From NCBI GenBank assembly GCA_026393975.1, contig JAPKZD010000011.1, forward strand, positions 1 to 64,000: a DNA stretch of 64,000 bases. The letters are read 5' to 3'. The DNA is from Candidatus Aminicenantota bacterium. GTDB lineage: Bacteria > Acidobacteriota > Aminicenantia > Aminicenantales > Saccharicenantaceae. Below the pieces are notes generated by a model, which searched no databases, was not told the origin of the DNA, and worked only from the letters and a program-made list of their open reading frames with translations. A program made the position numbers and the translations under genes. How positions within the stretch are numbered: position 1 is the stretch's first letter; each line of letters starts with the position of its first letter. Positions 25,586 to 35,005 of this stretch are shown piece by piece.

Positions 25586-27181
25586 ATGACCAGCCTGAAA
25601 AAGAACCTCAACACCATCGCCCTGACCCTCATCGCCGCGGCCGTCGTCGGCGGAATCGTCTGGCCCCAGAAAAAGACCCTGGTCGTCGCGATCGGCACGC
25701 TCGGCCTCCTGGCCCTGGCCGCGCACATCGCTTTTAACTTGAAATCCCTCAAGCAGAGCTTCCGGCGCAAGTCCTTCATCTATTCGGGGAACCTCCTCCT
25801 CGTCGTCGTGCTCGTCATGGCCATCCTCGGCCTCGTCAACTACTTCCTCTCGAAAAACCACTACCGGATGGACTTCACCACGGCCAAGCTCCACAGCCTG
25901 TCCGGCCAGTCCGTCACCGTCCTCAAGAACCTCAAGACGGACATCGCTTTCAAGTGCTTCTTCCGTGAGGGAAACTACGGCCGGGCGGCCATGGAAAACC
26001 TGCTCAAGATCTACGCCTATCATTCCGGGAAGGTCAAGTACGAGTTCATCGACCCCGACAAGAACCCCGGCCTGGTCAAGCGCTATGGCGTTACCCAGGA
26101 CGGGACGACGGTCATTGAGGCCGGCGACAAGGAGAGCCGGATCACCACGACCACTGAGGAGGACGTCACCAACGCCCTGATCAAGGCCACCCGGGCCGCG
26201 AAAAAGGTCATCTATTTCCTCGAGGGCCACGGCGAGGAGTCCGTCGAAGAAGCCGGCGACAACGGCTACGCGACCGTCAAGACCGAGCTCGAGAAACTCG
26301 GCTACGAAGTGAAGAAGCAGGCCCTGGCCCTGGCCGACAGGTTCCCCAAGGTCTGCGCCCTCCTCGTCGTCCCCGGACCGCAGAAGGACCTTTTACCGAA
26401 CGAGTACGAGACGATCCGGACCTACCTCAAGGACGGCGGCCGCGTCTTGTTCATGGTCGACCCCGAGACGGCGACGACGTTGCCGTTCTTCCTGGCCGAG
26501 TACGGCTTCAGGCTCGAGAACGACATCGTCGTCGATACCGTCTCGCGGCTCCTCGGCGGCGACTACTTCATGCCCGTCGTCAGCGAGTACGAGACCCACG
26601 CCATCACCGACAAGTTCACCTACGCGACGTTCTTTCCCTTCGCCCGGTCCGTCGAGATCGCCGAACCCAAGCCCGAGGGCGTGACGCTCACGGTCCTGGC
26701 CAAAACGAGCCCGAATTCGTGGTCGGAGCGCCAGCTCAACCAGAAAGAGGTCAAGTTCACGCCGGACAAGGACAAGCAGGGACCGGTCGGCCTCGCGGCC
26801 GTAGCCACCTTCAAAACCAAGGCCGCAGAGGCCTCCCCTGCCCCCATCGAAGCCAAGCCCGGCCAGCCGGCCGCCGAAGAATCCAAAGCGAAAACCGGGG
26901 CGGCCGAGAAGGAGGCCCGCATGGCCGTCGTCGGCGACTCCGACTTCGCTAAGAACCGCTACTACGGCGTGTCCGGCAACGGCAACTTCTTCCTCAACAT
27001 CGCCAACTGGCTGACCGAGGAATCCGACCTCATCGCCATCCAGCCCAAGACGCAGACGCCGCGGACGATCCAGCTCACGCCGTCGCAGGGGCGCCTGCTA
27101 TTTCTCGTCAGCGTCATCATCCTGCCCCTGGCCGTGCTTCTCCTCGGCGTCTCCGTCTGGGTCCGGAGGAGGTCGTTGTGA
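25586..27181 (+). CDS. GldG-family ABC auxiliary protein
   Basis: This 531 aa protein of the ABC_transp_aux type has two N-terminal membrane helices near residues 10-60 and a third near 70-90. A long extracytoplasmic domain follows (KVKYEFIDPDKNPGLVKRYGV, KVIYFLEGHGEES, GGRVLFMVDPET) with an Ala/Pro/Lys-rich linker near 415-445. A C-terminal helix (LLFLVSVIILPLAVLLLGV) ends in RRRSL. It lies between the permease and the DUF4340 gene and overlaps the latter by 4 nt. Confidence 0.88.
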   Translation: MTSLKKNLNTIALTLIAAAVVGGIVWPQKKTLVVAIGTLGLLALAAHIAFNLKSLKQSFRRKSFIYSGNLLLVVVLVMAILGLVNYFLSKNHYRMDFTTAKLHSLSGQSVTVLKNLKTDIAFKCFFREGNYGRAAMENLLKIYAYHSGKVKYEFIDPDKNPGLVKRYGVTQDGTTVIEAGDKESRITTTTEEDVTNALIKATRAAKKVIYFLEGHGEESVEEAGDNGYATVKTELEKLGYEVKKQALALADRFPKVCALLVVPGPQKDLLPNEYETIRTYLKDGGRVLFMVDPETATTLPFFLAEYGFRLENDIVVDTVSRLLGGDYFMPVVSEYETHAITDKFTYATFFPFARSVEIAEPKPEGVTLTVLAKTSPNSWSERQLNQKEVKFTPDKDKQGPVGLAAVATFKTKAAEASPAPIEAKPGQPAAEESKAKTGAAEKEARMAVVGDSDFAKNRYYGVSGNGNFFLNIANWLTEESDLIAIQPKTQTPRTIQLTPSQGRLLFLVSVIILPLAVLLLGVSVWVRRRSL

Positions 27182-28479
27182 AATTCAAGACGACACTGGT
27201 TCTGCTCGCGGTCTTCACCGGCCTTCTGGCGATCGTCCTTTTATTCGACACCCAGAGCGAAAATAAAAGCGCGGCCCAGGAGAAAACGAACACGCTCATC
27301 AGCCTGGCTTCGGGCGATATTCGGAAAGCGAGTCTCGTCCGGGACGGCGAGACCCTGACCTTCGAGCGGGACGAGGCGGGACCGTGGCGGCTGACCTCGC
27401 CGCTCCAAGCGGCGGCCGACGACACCGAAGTCGGCAACTTCGTCGACTCCCTCGCTTCCCTGCGCATCGAGCGCGTCGTCGAGAAGGAGGCCAAGGACCT
27501 GGCCGCTTACGAGATCGCCAAACGCGAGGACGACCCGCGGGTCGTCCTCCTGGCCTCGACGCTCAAGACGACGCTCGACAAAAAGATCTTCGACTTCCGG
27601 CAGAAAGACGTCTTCAAGTTCAGCGCCGCCGACGTCGAGACCGTCCGGGTCCGGGCGAAAAACATCGGCTGGCAAGCCCAGCGCCAAAAGGCAGGCTGGT
27701 TCCTGAAGGCGCCCGTCGTCGCGCTGGCTGCCAAGGGCAAGGTCGATTCCCTCCTCGACTCCCTATCGGGGCTCCGAGCCAAGGCGTTCGTCACGGAGAG
27801 CAAGAATGCCGAGGCCCTCAAGAGATTCGGCCTCGAAAAGCCCGAATACGAGGTCGTCCTGTCCCTCCCCGCGTCCAACCAGGAGATCGTCTTCTCCCTG
27901 CACCAGGAGGGCGAGGCCTTCTATGCGACGACTTCCCTCTCGACTAAGGTCATCGCCTTCGAGGGCGCTCTCCTGACCGACCTCGACCGGAAGGTCGACG
28001 GGATGAGGGAGACAAAGGTCGCCGATTTCTATTCCTGGGAAGCGGACAAGGTCGCCCTCAAGAGGGACGGTTTCGAACTCGCCGCGGTCAAGGAAAAAGT
28101 CGGCGAAGAGGAAAAATGGCTTCTCAACCCGGCGACCAAGGAAGAAGCCGACCGAACCAAGGTCGAAGATTTCATCCGCAAGCTCGAGGGCCTCGAGGCC
28201 GCCGCCTTCATCGACGATCCCGGCCCGCTCTCCGCCTACGGGCTTGATGGCGGCGCAGAAGTCCGAATCCGGACGAAGGACGCCCAGGGCAAGGTCAAGG
28301 AGACGGTCCTTCTCATCGGCAAGGAGGACGCTGAGAAAAAGCAGGTCGTCGTGAAGACCGCGGAGCTCGCGTATCTCTTCCGCGTCGATTCGGGCTTTCT
28401 CCAGGATTTCCCCAAGGACAGGAAAGACTGGAAAGTTGAGCCGCTGAAAACAGAAGAAGGCAAGACCGATAAAAAATAA
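27178..28479 (+). CDS. DUF4340 membrane-anchored protein
   Basis: This 433 aa protein has an N-terminal anchor helix (TLVLLAVFTGLLAIVLLF) and repeated beta-rich DUF4340 modules (GPWRLTSPLQAAADDTEVGNFVDSLASLRIERVV; EEKWLLNPATKEEADRTKVEDFIRKLEGLEA). It is the regular fourth member of GldAFG-like export loci. It starts at GTG 27178, which overlaps the previous stop. The role is unknown but presumably extracytoplasmic and tied to the ABC module. Confidence 0.85.
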   Translation: MKFKTTLVLLAVFTGLLAIVLLFDTQSENKSAAQEKTNTLISLASGDIRKASLVRDGETLTFERDEAGPWRLTSPLQAAADDTEVGNFVDSLASLRIERVVEKEAKDLAAYEIAKREDDPRVVLLASTLKTTLDKKIFDFRQKDVFKFSAADVETVRVRAKNIGWQAQRQKAGWFLKAPVVALAAKGKVDSLLDSLSGLRAKAFVTESKNAEALKRFGLEKPEYEVVLSLPASNQEIVFSLHQEGEAFYATTSLSTKVIAFEGALLTDLDRKVDGMRETKVADFYSWEADKVALKRDGFELAAVKEKVGEEEKWLLNPATKEEADRTKVEDFIRKLEGLEAAAFIDDPGPLSAYGLDGGAEVRIRTKDAQGKVKETVLLIGKEDAEKKQVVVKTAELAYLFRVDSGFLQDFPKDRKDWKVEPLKTEEGKTDKK

Positions 28480-29521
28480 ATTCGCCGATGAGCTCCTCGC
28501 TTGGTACCGGGTCAACCGGAGGAAGCTCCCTTGGCGCCGGACCCGGGATCCTTACAGGATCTGGGTTTCCGAGGTCATGCTCCAGCAGACGACCGTCCCG
28601 GCGGTCATCCCTTATTATGAGCGCTGGTTGAAGGTTTTTCCCGACATCGGGAGCCTGTCCCGGGCTTCTCTCCGGAAAGTCTTGAGAGAATGGCAGGGCC
28701 TCGGCTATTACCAAAGAGCCAGAAACCTCCATAAAGCGGCCAAGACGATCGTCCGTGAGTACGGCGGAAGGATCCCCGACGATGAGTGTACGCTCGGGAG
28801 TCTTCCCGGCTTCGGGCCCTACACCACGGCGGCCGTGCTGAGCCTCGTCTACGGTAAACCGCAGCCCGTCATCGACGCCAACGTCCGGCGGGTCCTCATG
28901 CGGGTCCTCGGCCTCCGCGGGACGGCCGAAGCGAGGGTCGACAAGACGCTCCGCGCCTTCCTCGAGACGGTTTTTTCCAAGGACTCGCCCGGCGATTTCA
29001 ACCAGGCCATGATGGAGCTCGGGGCGCTCGTCTGCCGGAGCCGGAACCCCCAGTGCCTAGCCTGTCCAGTGCGGGAGTTCTGCCGAGCGGCGCGAGAAGG
29101 GACGCAGGAGATCATCCCCCGGCCTCGGACGCTGGGGCTCGAGAAGATCGAAGCGGTGGTCGCGGTCATCGAGAAGGACGGCCGGATCCTCATCCAAAAA
29201 CGGCCTTCTCGCGGTCTCCTTGCCGACCTCTGGGAATTCCCGGGAGGGAAGGTCGAGAGGGGCGAGAGCCTTGTCCAGGCCCTGCGGCGCGAGGTCCGCG
29301 AGGAGCTCGGAGCTGAAGTCGAAGACGTCCGGCGCCTGACGACCGTCCATCATGCCTACACCCGTTTTCAGGTAACGCTCCGCGCTTATGCCTGCAAACT
29401 GCGGGATGAGGATTTCAAGACGGGGCCCCGGCGCCGCTGGGTCACCCTAAATTCCATCCGCAGGTATCCCCTCCCCTCGGGGAGCGTCAAGATCGTCGAT
29501 TTCCTGGCCGCCCGGCGTTAG
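28469..29521 (+). CDS. mutY: Adenine DNA glycosylase MutY fused to an intact Nudix domain; ATA start proposed
   Basis: The enzyme removes adenine mispaired with 8-oxoG. Numbered from ATA 28469 (350 aa) it has catalytic Glu35 (SEVMLQQT), the HhH region (LPGFGPYTTAAV), Asp136 (PVIDANV) and the [4Fe-4S] cysteines 189, 196, 199 and 205 (Cx6Cx2Cx5C). A C-terminal domain carries a complete Nudix box (GGKVERGE ... REVREELG, about 259-281). The first ATG (28577) lies inside the conserved SEVMLQQT and would lose Glu35. The frame is open only back to 28448 and contains no ATG, GTG or TTG before that. ATA 28469 has AAGG 8 nt upstream; +1 frameshifting from the DUF4340 gene is the alternative. Confidence 0.85.
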   Translation: MKNKFADELLAWYRVNRRKLPWRRTRDPYRIWVSEVMLQQTTVPAVIPYYERWLKVFPDIGSLSRASLRKVLREWQGLGYYQRARNLHKAAKTIVREYGGRIPDDECTLGSLPGFGPYTTAAVLSLVYGKPQPVIDANVRRVLMRVLGLRGTAEARVDKTLRAFLETVFSKDSPGDFNQAMMELGALVCRSRNPQCLACPVREFCRAAREGTQEIIPRPRTLGLEKIEAVVAVIEKDGRILIQKRPSRGLLADLWEFPGGKVERGESLVQALRREVREELGAEVEDVRRLTTVHHAYTRFQVTLRAYACKLRDEDFKTGPRRRWVTLNSIRRYPLPSGSVKIVDFLAARR

Positions 29522-30705
29522 CCCATCAGGCCAATTTCCCGGTGCTTCGCCGCGACCGCCTCGGCCAGCTTGTCGATGGCTTCCAAGTCGGACGGCTTCG
29601 GCAAACCCTTGCAGATGACCGGCGGCAGCAGCTCGACCTTGAGATTGGGCATGGCGGCCTTGACGGCGTCGGCCATTTTCCCGGCCCAGCCGTAGGAGCC
29701 GACGATCGAGGCGAACCGGACCTTCGGCCGGAGCGCATTGGCCAGGACGACGGCGTTGAGGACCATCGGATGGGGCCCGATGTGGACCGTCGGAACTGCC
29801 ACGATGAGCGTCGCCGCGTCGACGAGGGCCATGGCCAGTTTGCCAATGTCGGCCGTGGCCATGTTGAAAGGAAAGACGGTGATGCCCCGTTCGGACAGGG
29901 CGTTGACGAGCCGCTCGACCATGATGGCGGTCGAGCCGTGCATGGTCACCCAGGGAATGACCACCGTGTTATGGGGCATGTCATCCGTCCAGTCCCGGTA
30001 GGCCTGGATGATGGACTGGGGGTCGCGGTGGACGGGGCCGTGGCTCGGGGCGATCATCCGGATATCGAGGTCGCGGATCTTCTCGAGGTTCTTCTGGACG
30101 ATCTTGCGGAAGGGCATCATGATCTCGGCGTAATACCTTTTCGCTTCGGCCAGGATGCAGTCGGCACCGTCGACGAAGAGCTCGGTCGAAGCGATGTGTG
30201 AGCCGAACCAGTCGCAACTGAAGAGGACCTTGTCCTCCTCGAGGTAGGTCGACATCGTCTCCGGCCAGTGGACCCACGGCGTGGAGATGAAACGGAGGGT
30301 CTTTTCCCCCAGGTCGAGTTTCTCCCCGTCGCCGACCGTCCGGATCCTCGCCGCGTCAAGGCCGAGGTGGTCGACGAGCATGGGTTTGGCCGGTTCGGAG
30401 CAGAGCAATTGGGCCTCCGGATAACGCTCCAGGACCCAGGGGATCCCGCCCGAATGGTCCTGTTCGGTGTGGTTGGAAATGAGATAGTCGATCCGGGTGA
30501 CGTCCTTCAGGTGAGCCTGGAGCACATGGAGCATCGCCGGCTCGACCGTGTCGATGAGGGCGATCTTGTCTCGGCCCCGGACGAGATAGGCGTTATAGCT
30601 CGTCCCGTCGGGAAGCGGTATCAGGGCATCGAACAGTCTCCGGTCGAAATCCTGGGCCCCCACGGCCAGGACGTCGGGTACGATCTCTCTGGGTTTCATG
30701 ACCAT
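29518..30705 (-). CDS. Flavodiiron protein (A-type flavoprotein, FprA-like)
   Basis: This 395 aa protein has an N-terminal metallo-beta-lactamase-like diiron domain and a C-terminal flavodoxin domain (TMHGSTAIMVERLV, then GSYGWAG). Diiron ligands visible are His79, Glu81, Asp83 and His84 (NHTEQDH), HWPE, CDWFGSH and SHGPVH. Family members reduce O2 to water or NO to N2O and protect anaerobes. AGGAG lies 6 nt upstream of ATG 30705. Its stop overlaps the convergent mutY stop, which places two oxidative-stress functions side by side. Confidence 0.95.
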   Translation of the reverse strand: MVMKPREIVPDVLAVGAQDFDRRLFDALIPLPDGTSYNAYLVRGRDKIALIDTVEPAMLHVLQAHLKDVTRIDYLISNHTEQDHSGGIPWVLERYPEAQLLCSEPAKPMLVDHLGLDAARIRTVGDGEKLDLGEKTLRFISTPWVHWPETMSTYLEEDKVLFSCDWFGSHIASTELFVDGADCILAEAKRYYAEIMMPFRKIVQKNLEKIRDLDIRMIAPSHGPVHRDPQSIIQAYRDWTDDMPHNTVVIPWVTMHGSTAIMVERLVNALSERGITVFPFNMATADIGKLAMALVDAATLIVAVPTVHIGPHPMVLNAVVLANALRPKVRFASIVGSYGWAGKMADAVKAAMPNLKVELLPPVICKGLPKPSDLEAIDKLAEAVAAKHREIGLMG

Positions 30706-30785
30706 GAATCTCCTCGCAGGGAATGACCAATTCCTAGTTATTTTATAGTATTAAGATCGAAAAAGAAAGGGGAAGGATCAGCGCT

Positions 30786-31904
30786 TCAAACCTTGAAAAA
30801 GATCCTGCGCCGATGGAGGAAGAGAAGACACGCCCATTTCGCCGCCAGGGCTCCGACCGGAATGATGAGCGGGACGAGGAGGCCGGCGTTCCGCTCGACC
30901 CCGGACAGGAAAAATCTCGCGATCCCGTCGAAGTCCACGATCTCCTGGCCGAAATAGACAAGGATGGCGTTTGTTCCGATGACGACGAAGAAGAAGGCCC
31001 AGCGGCTCCAGCCCTTGACGTCGATAAGCCAATAGAAAAGGGCCATCAGGAGAAGGCACCAGCCGCCGGCCCAGAGCACGTACGAGCTCGTCCAAATGTG
31101 CTTGATGATGGGAAAGGCCAGCCCCCACGCGTATCCGACGCCCAGGCAGAAGATGCCGCCGGCGACGAGGCCGAGCGTCTTGGCGTTACCGCTTCGATTG
31201 GACTTCAGCCAGTATCCGGCGAACACGCCTAGCAGGAGGGAGCAAGCCGCCGGAAAGGTCGAGGCCGCCCCGAGGCTGTCGCCCGGCCCGTAGAACTCGG
31301 CGGAAATCTTCCCCGGCATGACCTTCTGGTCGATAAAGCTGTGGAGGGATCCTTCAGGCGTCATCACCCCTGCCCCGTGCCCCGGAACGGGGATGAGCGC
31401 CATCGCGGCCCAGTAGAGCAGCAAAACCCCCACGAACACGCCGACCTGCGTCCTGACCTTCGTGTTGAGCACCAGGATGGCGACGAGCAGATAGCATATC
31501 CCGATCCGCTGGAGGACGCCCGTCCAGCGCATGTTGGCAAAGTCGAACCTCAGCACGCCGCCGGCGATGAGCCCCAACACGATGAGGATGAGCGAACGCT
31601 TGACGACGTGGAGATACAGGCGCGTTCGGTCCTTTCCCGTTTCGGCCCGCTTCAGCAGAGAGAACGGGAAGACGGCTCCGATGATGAAGAGGAACAGGGG
31701 GAAGATGAGGTCGTAGAACGTGAAGCCCGCCCAGGCATTGTGCTCGACCTGGCCGGCGAGGAAGCGCGTCCAGGGCGCATCCTGGATCGCCGGCAGGCTC
31801 CGGCAAATCGCGTCTCCCCCGATGATCCAGAACATGTCGAAGCCGCGCAGGGCGTCGAGCGACATGATGCGGGCCGCCGCCGGTTCCGGTTTCTGGGCCG
31901 CCAT
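30786..31904 (-). CDS. HGSNAT-like / DUF5009 transmembrane acyltransferase
   Basis: This 372 aa protein has about ten helices. It opens with SLDALRGFDMFWIIGG and FDLIFPLFLFIIGAVFPFS-like blocks, the pattern of heparan-alpha-glucosaminide N-acetyltransferase homologues. Those enzymes move acetyl groups across a membrane onto amino sugars. It follows the GH20 gene by 12 nt on the same strand, which supports a role in amino-sugar handling; the substrate is inferred. Confidence 0.85.
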   Translation of the reverse strand: MAAQKPEPAAARIMSLDALRGFDMFWIIGGDAICRSLPAIQDAPWTRFLAGQVEHNAWAGFTFYDLIFPLFLFIIGAVFPFSLLKRAETGKDRTRLYLHVVKRSLILIVLGLIAGGVLRFDFANMRWTGVLQRIGICYLLVAILVLNTKVRTQVGVFVGVLLLYWAAMALIPVPGHGAGVMTPEGSLHSFIDQKVMPGKISAEFYGPGDSLGAASTFPAACSLLLGVFAGYWLKSNRSGNAKTLGLVAGGIFCLGVGYAWGLAFPIIKHIWTSSYVLWAGGWCLLLMALFYWLIDVKGWSRWAFFFVVIGTNAILVYFGQEIVDFDGIARFFLSGVERNAGLLVPLIIPVGALAAKWACLLFLHRRRIFFKV

Positions 31905-31916
31905 CGTCCCTCTCCC

Positions 31917-33629
31917 CTACCGTCCGCCGTTGCCGCGGTCGCGGCCCGCGGCCTTCTCCAGGGCCGCTTCTATGGAATCGTACATCCAATGCATCATCTC
32001 CGCCGTCCGGGAGGGTTTCACCTCCGCAGAGACGGCCGCCTCAGTTTCCTTGCGCAGAGCCCGGAGCACTTCGAGGACCCGCCCGGCCTCGGCCGCGATC
32101 TCCGGGCCGGCCCCGCTCTGCCGCGACTTCAGGAGAATCTTCGAGGCCTCGGCCCGGTTGATGAGGTTCCTGGCGGCGAGATCCCAGGCACCAAGCTCGT
32201 CGCGCCCCGTTTTCACCGCCTTCGTATAGGCGCGGAACTGGGTCAGGCCCTCCCGATATTCCTTGAGCCTCGTCTCGCAAGTCGCGAGTTCCGTCTCGAG
32301 CTCGCCTTTCTTCGCCATCTCTTCGATCCGGTCCGCAACGTAGCCTCTGGGCGCCGGCTGGGCGTCCTTGAAAAAGCCCAGGTCTGCGGCGTAATTGAAC
32401 AAGCCCCTCCTCGCCAGCCGCCCCGCGGCGATGAAGAACCCCGTGTCGTCGACGCCGAAATGCTCGCGGACGTAAGCCTTTTCGAAGGCCGCCAGGTCGC
32501 CGTCGGGATGAGCGGCGATGAACTGCGGCAGCTCGATCGACGTCCTCTGCAGTTCCCAGGGGAAGAGATGCACCGTCCAGCTCGTCAGGACGGCACCTTT
32601 CAGCGGCCCGGACGTCCCTTTCCGAAACGAATCATATGTGTTCCTCATATGGAAGTACGTCCGCGGGGCGAACACGCTATCGCCGTAACAGCTCGAGCTC
32701 GGGCAGACGACGACGTCGAACCCGTTCGCCGCCAAGTAATCCGCCGTGTAGAACACGTCCGGGTCGCGGCCGGGTTCGTCGCCGAGGGGGTAGAGGTAGG
32801 CGCCGAACCGATCGAGGGTCGCAGCGTCGAGTTCCTCCCTGGTCTTATTCCCCAGGCCCCACACATGGACCTCCCCGAACCCATAGTACCTGTCGTAAAG
32901 CCAATCGAAGATAACGACCTTCCTCGAGAGCCTGCCGAGGGCCTCGGGGTGATGAAGGAGCATGTCGCCCCAGATGACCGGACGGATCCCTTTTTCGATC
33001 AATGGAATACTTATGGCGTTCATGTGGTCGATGTAGAGCTCCGAGAGCGAATGAGCGGCGGCATACTCGCGGCATCGGGGGCATTCCCCCAGCGTATAGG
33101 CTTCGTCCGCGCCCAGATGGAAATACTTGACCTCTCCAAAGAGCTCCAGATACTCGTCGATCCACTTCCGCAGGAACGGTACGACGTCCGGATTCCGCGG
33201 GCAATACTGGTCGATCCGGTCCGGGACCTCCGCCAGCGGCTTGTATCTGTCGTTCTTGAGGACGTATTCACAATGACCGATCGTCTGGAGCAGGGGGATG
33301 GGCTCGAGCCCGAGCGACCGGCTGTAAGTGAGAATGTCCTTGAACTCGGCCTTCGTGAACGCGTCCGGCGAGACGCACTCCGGGCATGTCTCCCAGCGGA
33401 TATTGTTCTCGACCTCCCAGATGATCGTGTTGTAGCCCAGGCCGGCCAGCGTCTTCAATTCCCTCATCAGGAAGGGGCCACGGAACTGGGCGATGTTCAT
33501 ATCGATATGAAAGCCCCTCATCCCCGCGGGCGCGGCGCCGGTCGCCGACTTGGCCCCGCAGGCGGCGGATCCCGCCGCCGCCAGCATGAGGATTGCCAGC
33601 CAGGCGCATCGACTCTCCGTTCTGATCAT
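31917..33629 (-). CDS. GH20-type beta-N-acetylhexosaminidase-like lipoprotein
   Basis: This 570 aa exported protein has a signal ending in SAAC (about residue 24), a possible lipobox. The GH20-like barrel has the paired acidic catalytic residues in HLGADEAYTLG and supporting motifs GFHIDMN, TIIWEVEN and RPVIWGDML. A C-terminal helical region (about 400-560) follows. AAGGAG sits 7 nt before ATG 33629, which I prefer over upstream ATGs. It probably trims terminal N-acetylhexosamines; the exact linkage is unknown. Confidence 0.87.
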   Translation of the reverse strand: MIRTESRCAWLAILMLAAAGSAACGAKSATGAAPAGMRGFHIDMNIAQFRGPFLMRELKTLAGLGYNTIIWEVENNIRWETCPECVSPDAFTKAEFKDILTYSRSLGLEPIPLLQTIGHCEYVLKNDRYKPLAEVPDRIDQYCPRNPDVVPFLRKWIDEYLELFGEVKYFHLGADEAYTLGECPRCREYAAAHSLSELYIDHMNAISIPLIEKGIRPVIWGDMLLHHPEALGRLSRKVVIFDWLYDRYYGFGEVHVWGLGNKTREELDAATLDRFGAYLYPLGDEPGRDPDVFYTADYLAANGFDVVVCPSSSCYGDSVFAPRTYFHMRNTYDSFRKGTSGPLKGAVLTSWTVHLFPWELQRTSIELPQFIAAHPDGDLAAFEKAYVREHFGVDDTGFFIAAGRLARRGLFNYAADLGFFKDAQPAPRGYVADRIEEMAKKGELETELATCETRLKEYREGLTQFRAYTKAVKTGRDELGAWDLAARNLINRAEASKILLKSRQSGAGPEIAAEAGRVLEVLRALRKETEAAVSAEVKPSRTAEMMHWMYDSIEAALEKAAGRDRGNGGR

Positions 33630-33742
33630 GGCGCGGCTCCTTGCCGGCATGATATCGCATCGGAATTGGATTGACAAGGTGTCGGGGCTCCGTCTAGAGT
33701 AAGGGCGGACAGCGTGTCGCGTTGAAAGGAGCAGGCTGGGGT

Positions 33743-35005
33743 ATGGGGTTCGAAGAAGAGCTTTCGGCGACCATCCGTTCCCGCGGAGACTGGGCGCGGG
33801 ACCTCCTGTGCCGGCTGATCGCCTTCCCCAGCATGACCGGCACGGAGTGCGGCGTGCAGGATTACCTGTACCGCTTCCTCTCGAGTTCGGGCTTCACGGC
33901 AAGACTCTCCCCCATCGACGAGTCCATCGTCGACGACCCGGACTACACGCCCGTCCCCGGGCATGAAAGCTATCGGGGACGGCCGAACGTCCTCGTCGAC
34001 CTCGCCGGCGCGGGCGGCGGGAGAAGCGCCATCCTCAACTCCCACACCGACGTCGTCCCCGGCCCGGACGGGATGTTCGAGGCGAGATCCGAGAACGGCG
34101 TCGTTCACGGCCGTGGAGCCTGCGACGCCAAGGGCCAGGTCGTTACGATATTGCTGGCCCTCTCCGCGCTCAAGGAGCTCGGCGTCCGGCTCAAAGGGGA
34201 CGTCGAGGCTCAGTTCGTCATCGAGGAGGAGGCCGGCGGCAACGGCTCCCTCGCGGCCATCGCCGGGGGCCGCCGGGCCGACGCCGTGGTCGTGCTCGAG
34301 CCGACCGGCCTCGACGTCCGTCCCGCGAATCGAGGGGCCGCCTGGTTCAAGCTCACCGTCTCGGGCCACTCCGTCCACATGGGCCGTTACCGCGAGGGCG
34401 TGAACGCGTTCGACGAAATGTTGGGCCTCGTCCCAGTCCTCAAGGAGTACGAAGCTTCTCTCCGAGAAGCTTCGAAAGGATACCCCGGGTTCCCCGACGA
34501 CCCCAGCCCGGTCGTCGTGAACATCGGCCGGGTCCGGGGCGGAGACTGGCCATCGACCGTGCCCGCCGAGTGCGTCGTCGAGGGCGGGATCGCCTTCCTC
34601 CCGAATCGGACCGCCCGGCGGATCGAAGAAGACGTCCGGACCCTGATCGAAGCTAAAGCAACGCCCTGGGCACGGGAGCACGCCCGTTTCGAGCTCGCGG
34701 GACTCCGTAACGAGGCCTTCGAAACTCCGGCCGGCGATCCGGCCGTCCGGTCGTTCCACCGGGCCGCCGAGTCGCTGCTGGGGCCGCGGCCGCTCGAGGG
34801 CTGGGTCGCCTCGTGCGACGCGCGTCTCTTTTTCCATCGCGGCGGGATGCCGACGCTCGTCTTCGGCGCCGGGGACCTCGGCCAGGCCCACGCGCTCGAC
34901 GAGCGTATCGAAATGGACGATATCCTCCGCGCCGCCGAGGTGCTGGCGACATTCCTCACGGATTGGTGCGGCGTCGAGGGGAAGGAGGAGGGCAATGCCT
35001 GTTAG
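33743..35005 (+). CDS. M20 family metallohydrolase (ArgE/DapE-like)
   Basis: This 420 aa protein has zinc ligands in NSHTDVVP, GRGACDAKGQ, EEEAGGNGS and a C-terminal AHALDE His. A dimerisation domain occupies about 180-300. M20 enzymes cleave N-acyl amino acids, dipeptides or related amides. Being first in an operon with dehydrogenases and an aminotransferase suggests N-deacylation of an amino compound, which is inference. ATG 33743 is chosen; AGGAG is 11 nt upstream and a TTG at 33722 is possible. It overlaps the next gene by 11 nt. Confidence 0.88.
   Translation: MGFEEELSATIRSRGDWARDLLCRLIAFPSMTGTECGVQDYLYRFLSSSGFTARLSPIDESIVDDPDYTPVPGHESYRGRPNVLVDLAGAGGGRSAILNSHTDVVPGPDGMFEARSENGVVHGRGACDAKGQVVTILLALSALKELGVRLKGDVEAQFVIEEEAGGNGSLAAIAGGRRADAVVVLEPTGLDVRPANRGAAWFKLTVSGHSVHMGRYREGVNAFDEMLGLVPVLKEYEASLREASKGYPGFPDDPSPVVVNIGRVRGGDWPSTVPAECVVEGGIAFLPNRTARRIEEDVRTLIEAKATPWAREHARFELAGLRNEAFETPAGDPAVRSFHRAAESLLGPRPLEGWVASCDARLFFHRGGMPTLVFGAGDLGQAHALDERIEMDDILRAAEVLATFLTDWCGVEGKEEGNAC

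Noticed and set aside
28577-28579. ATG 28577 as the mutY start
   Set aside because: It falls within the conserved SEVMLQQT motif and would remove the catalytic Glu and an N-terminal helix.
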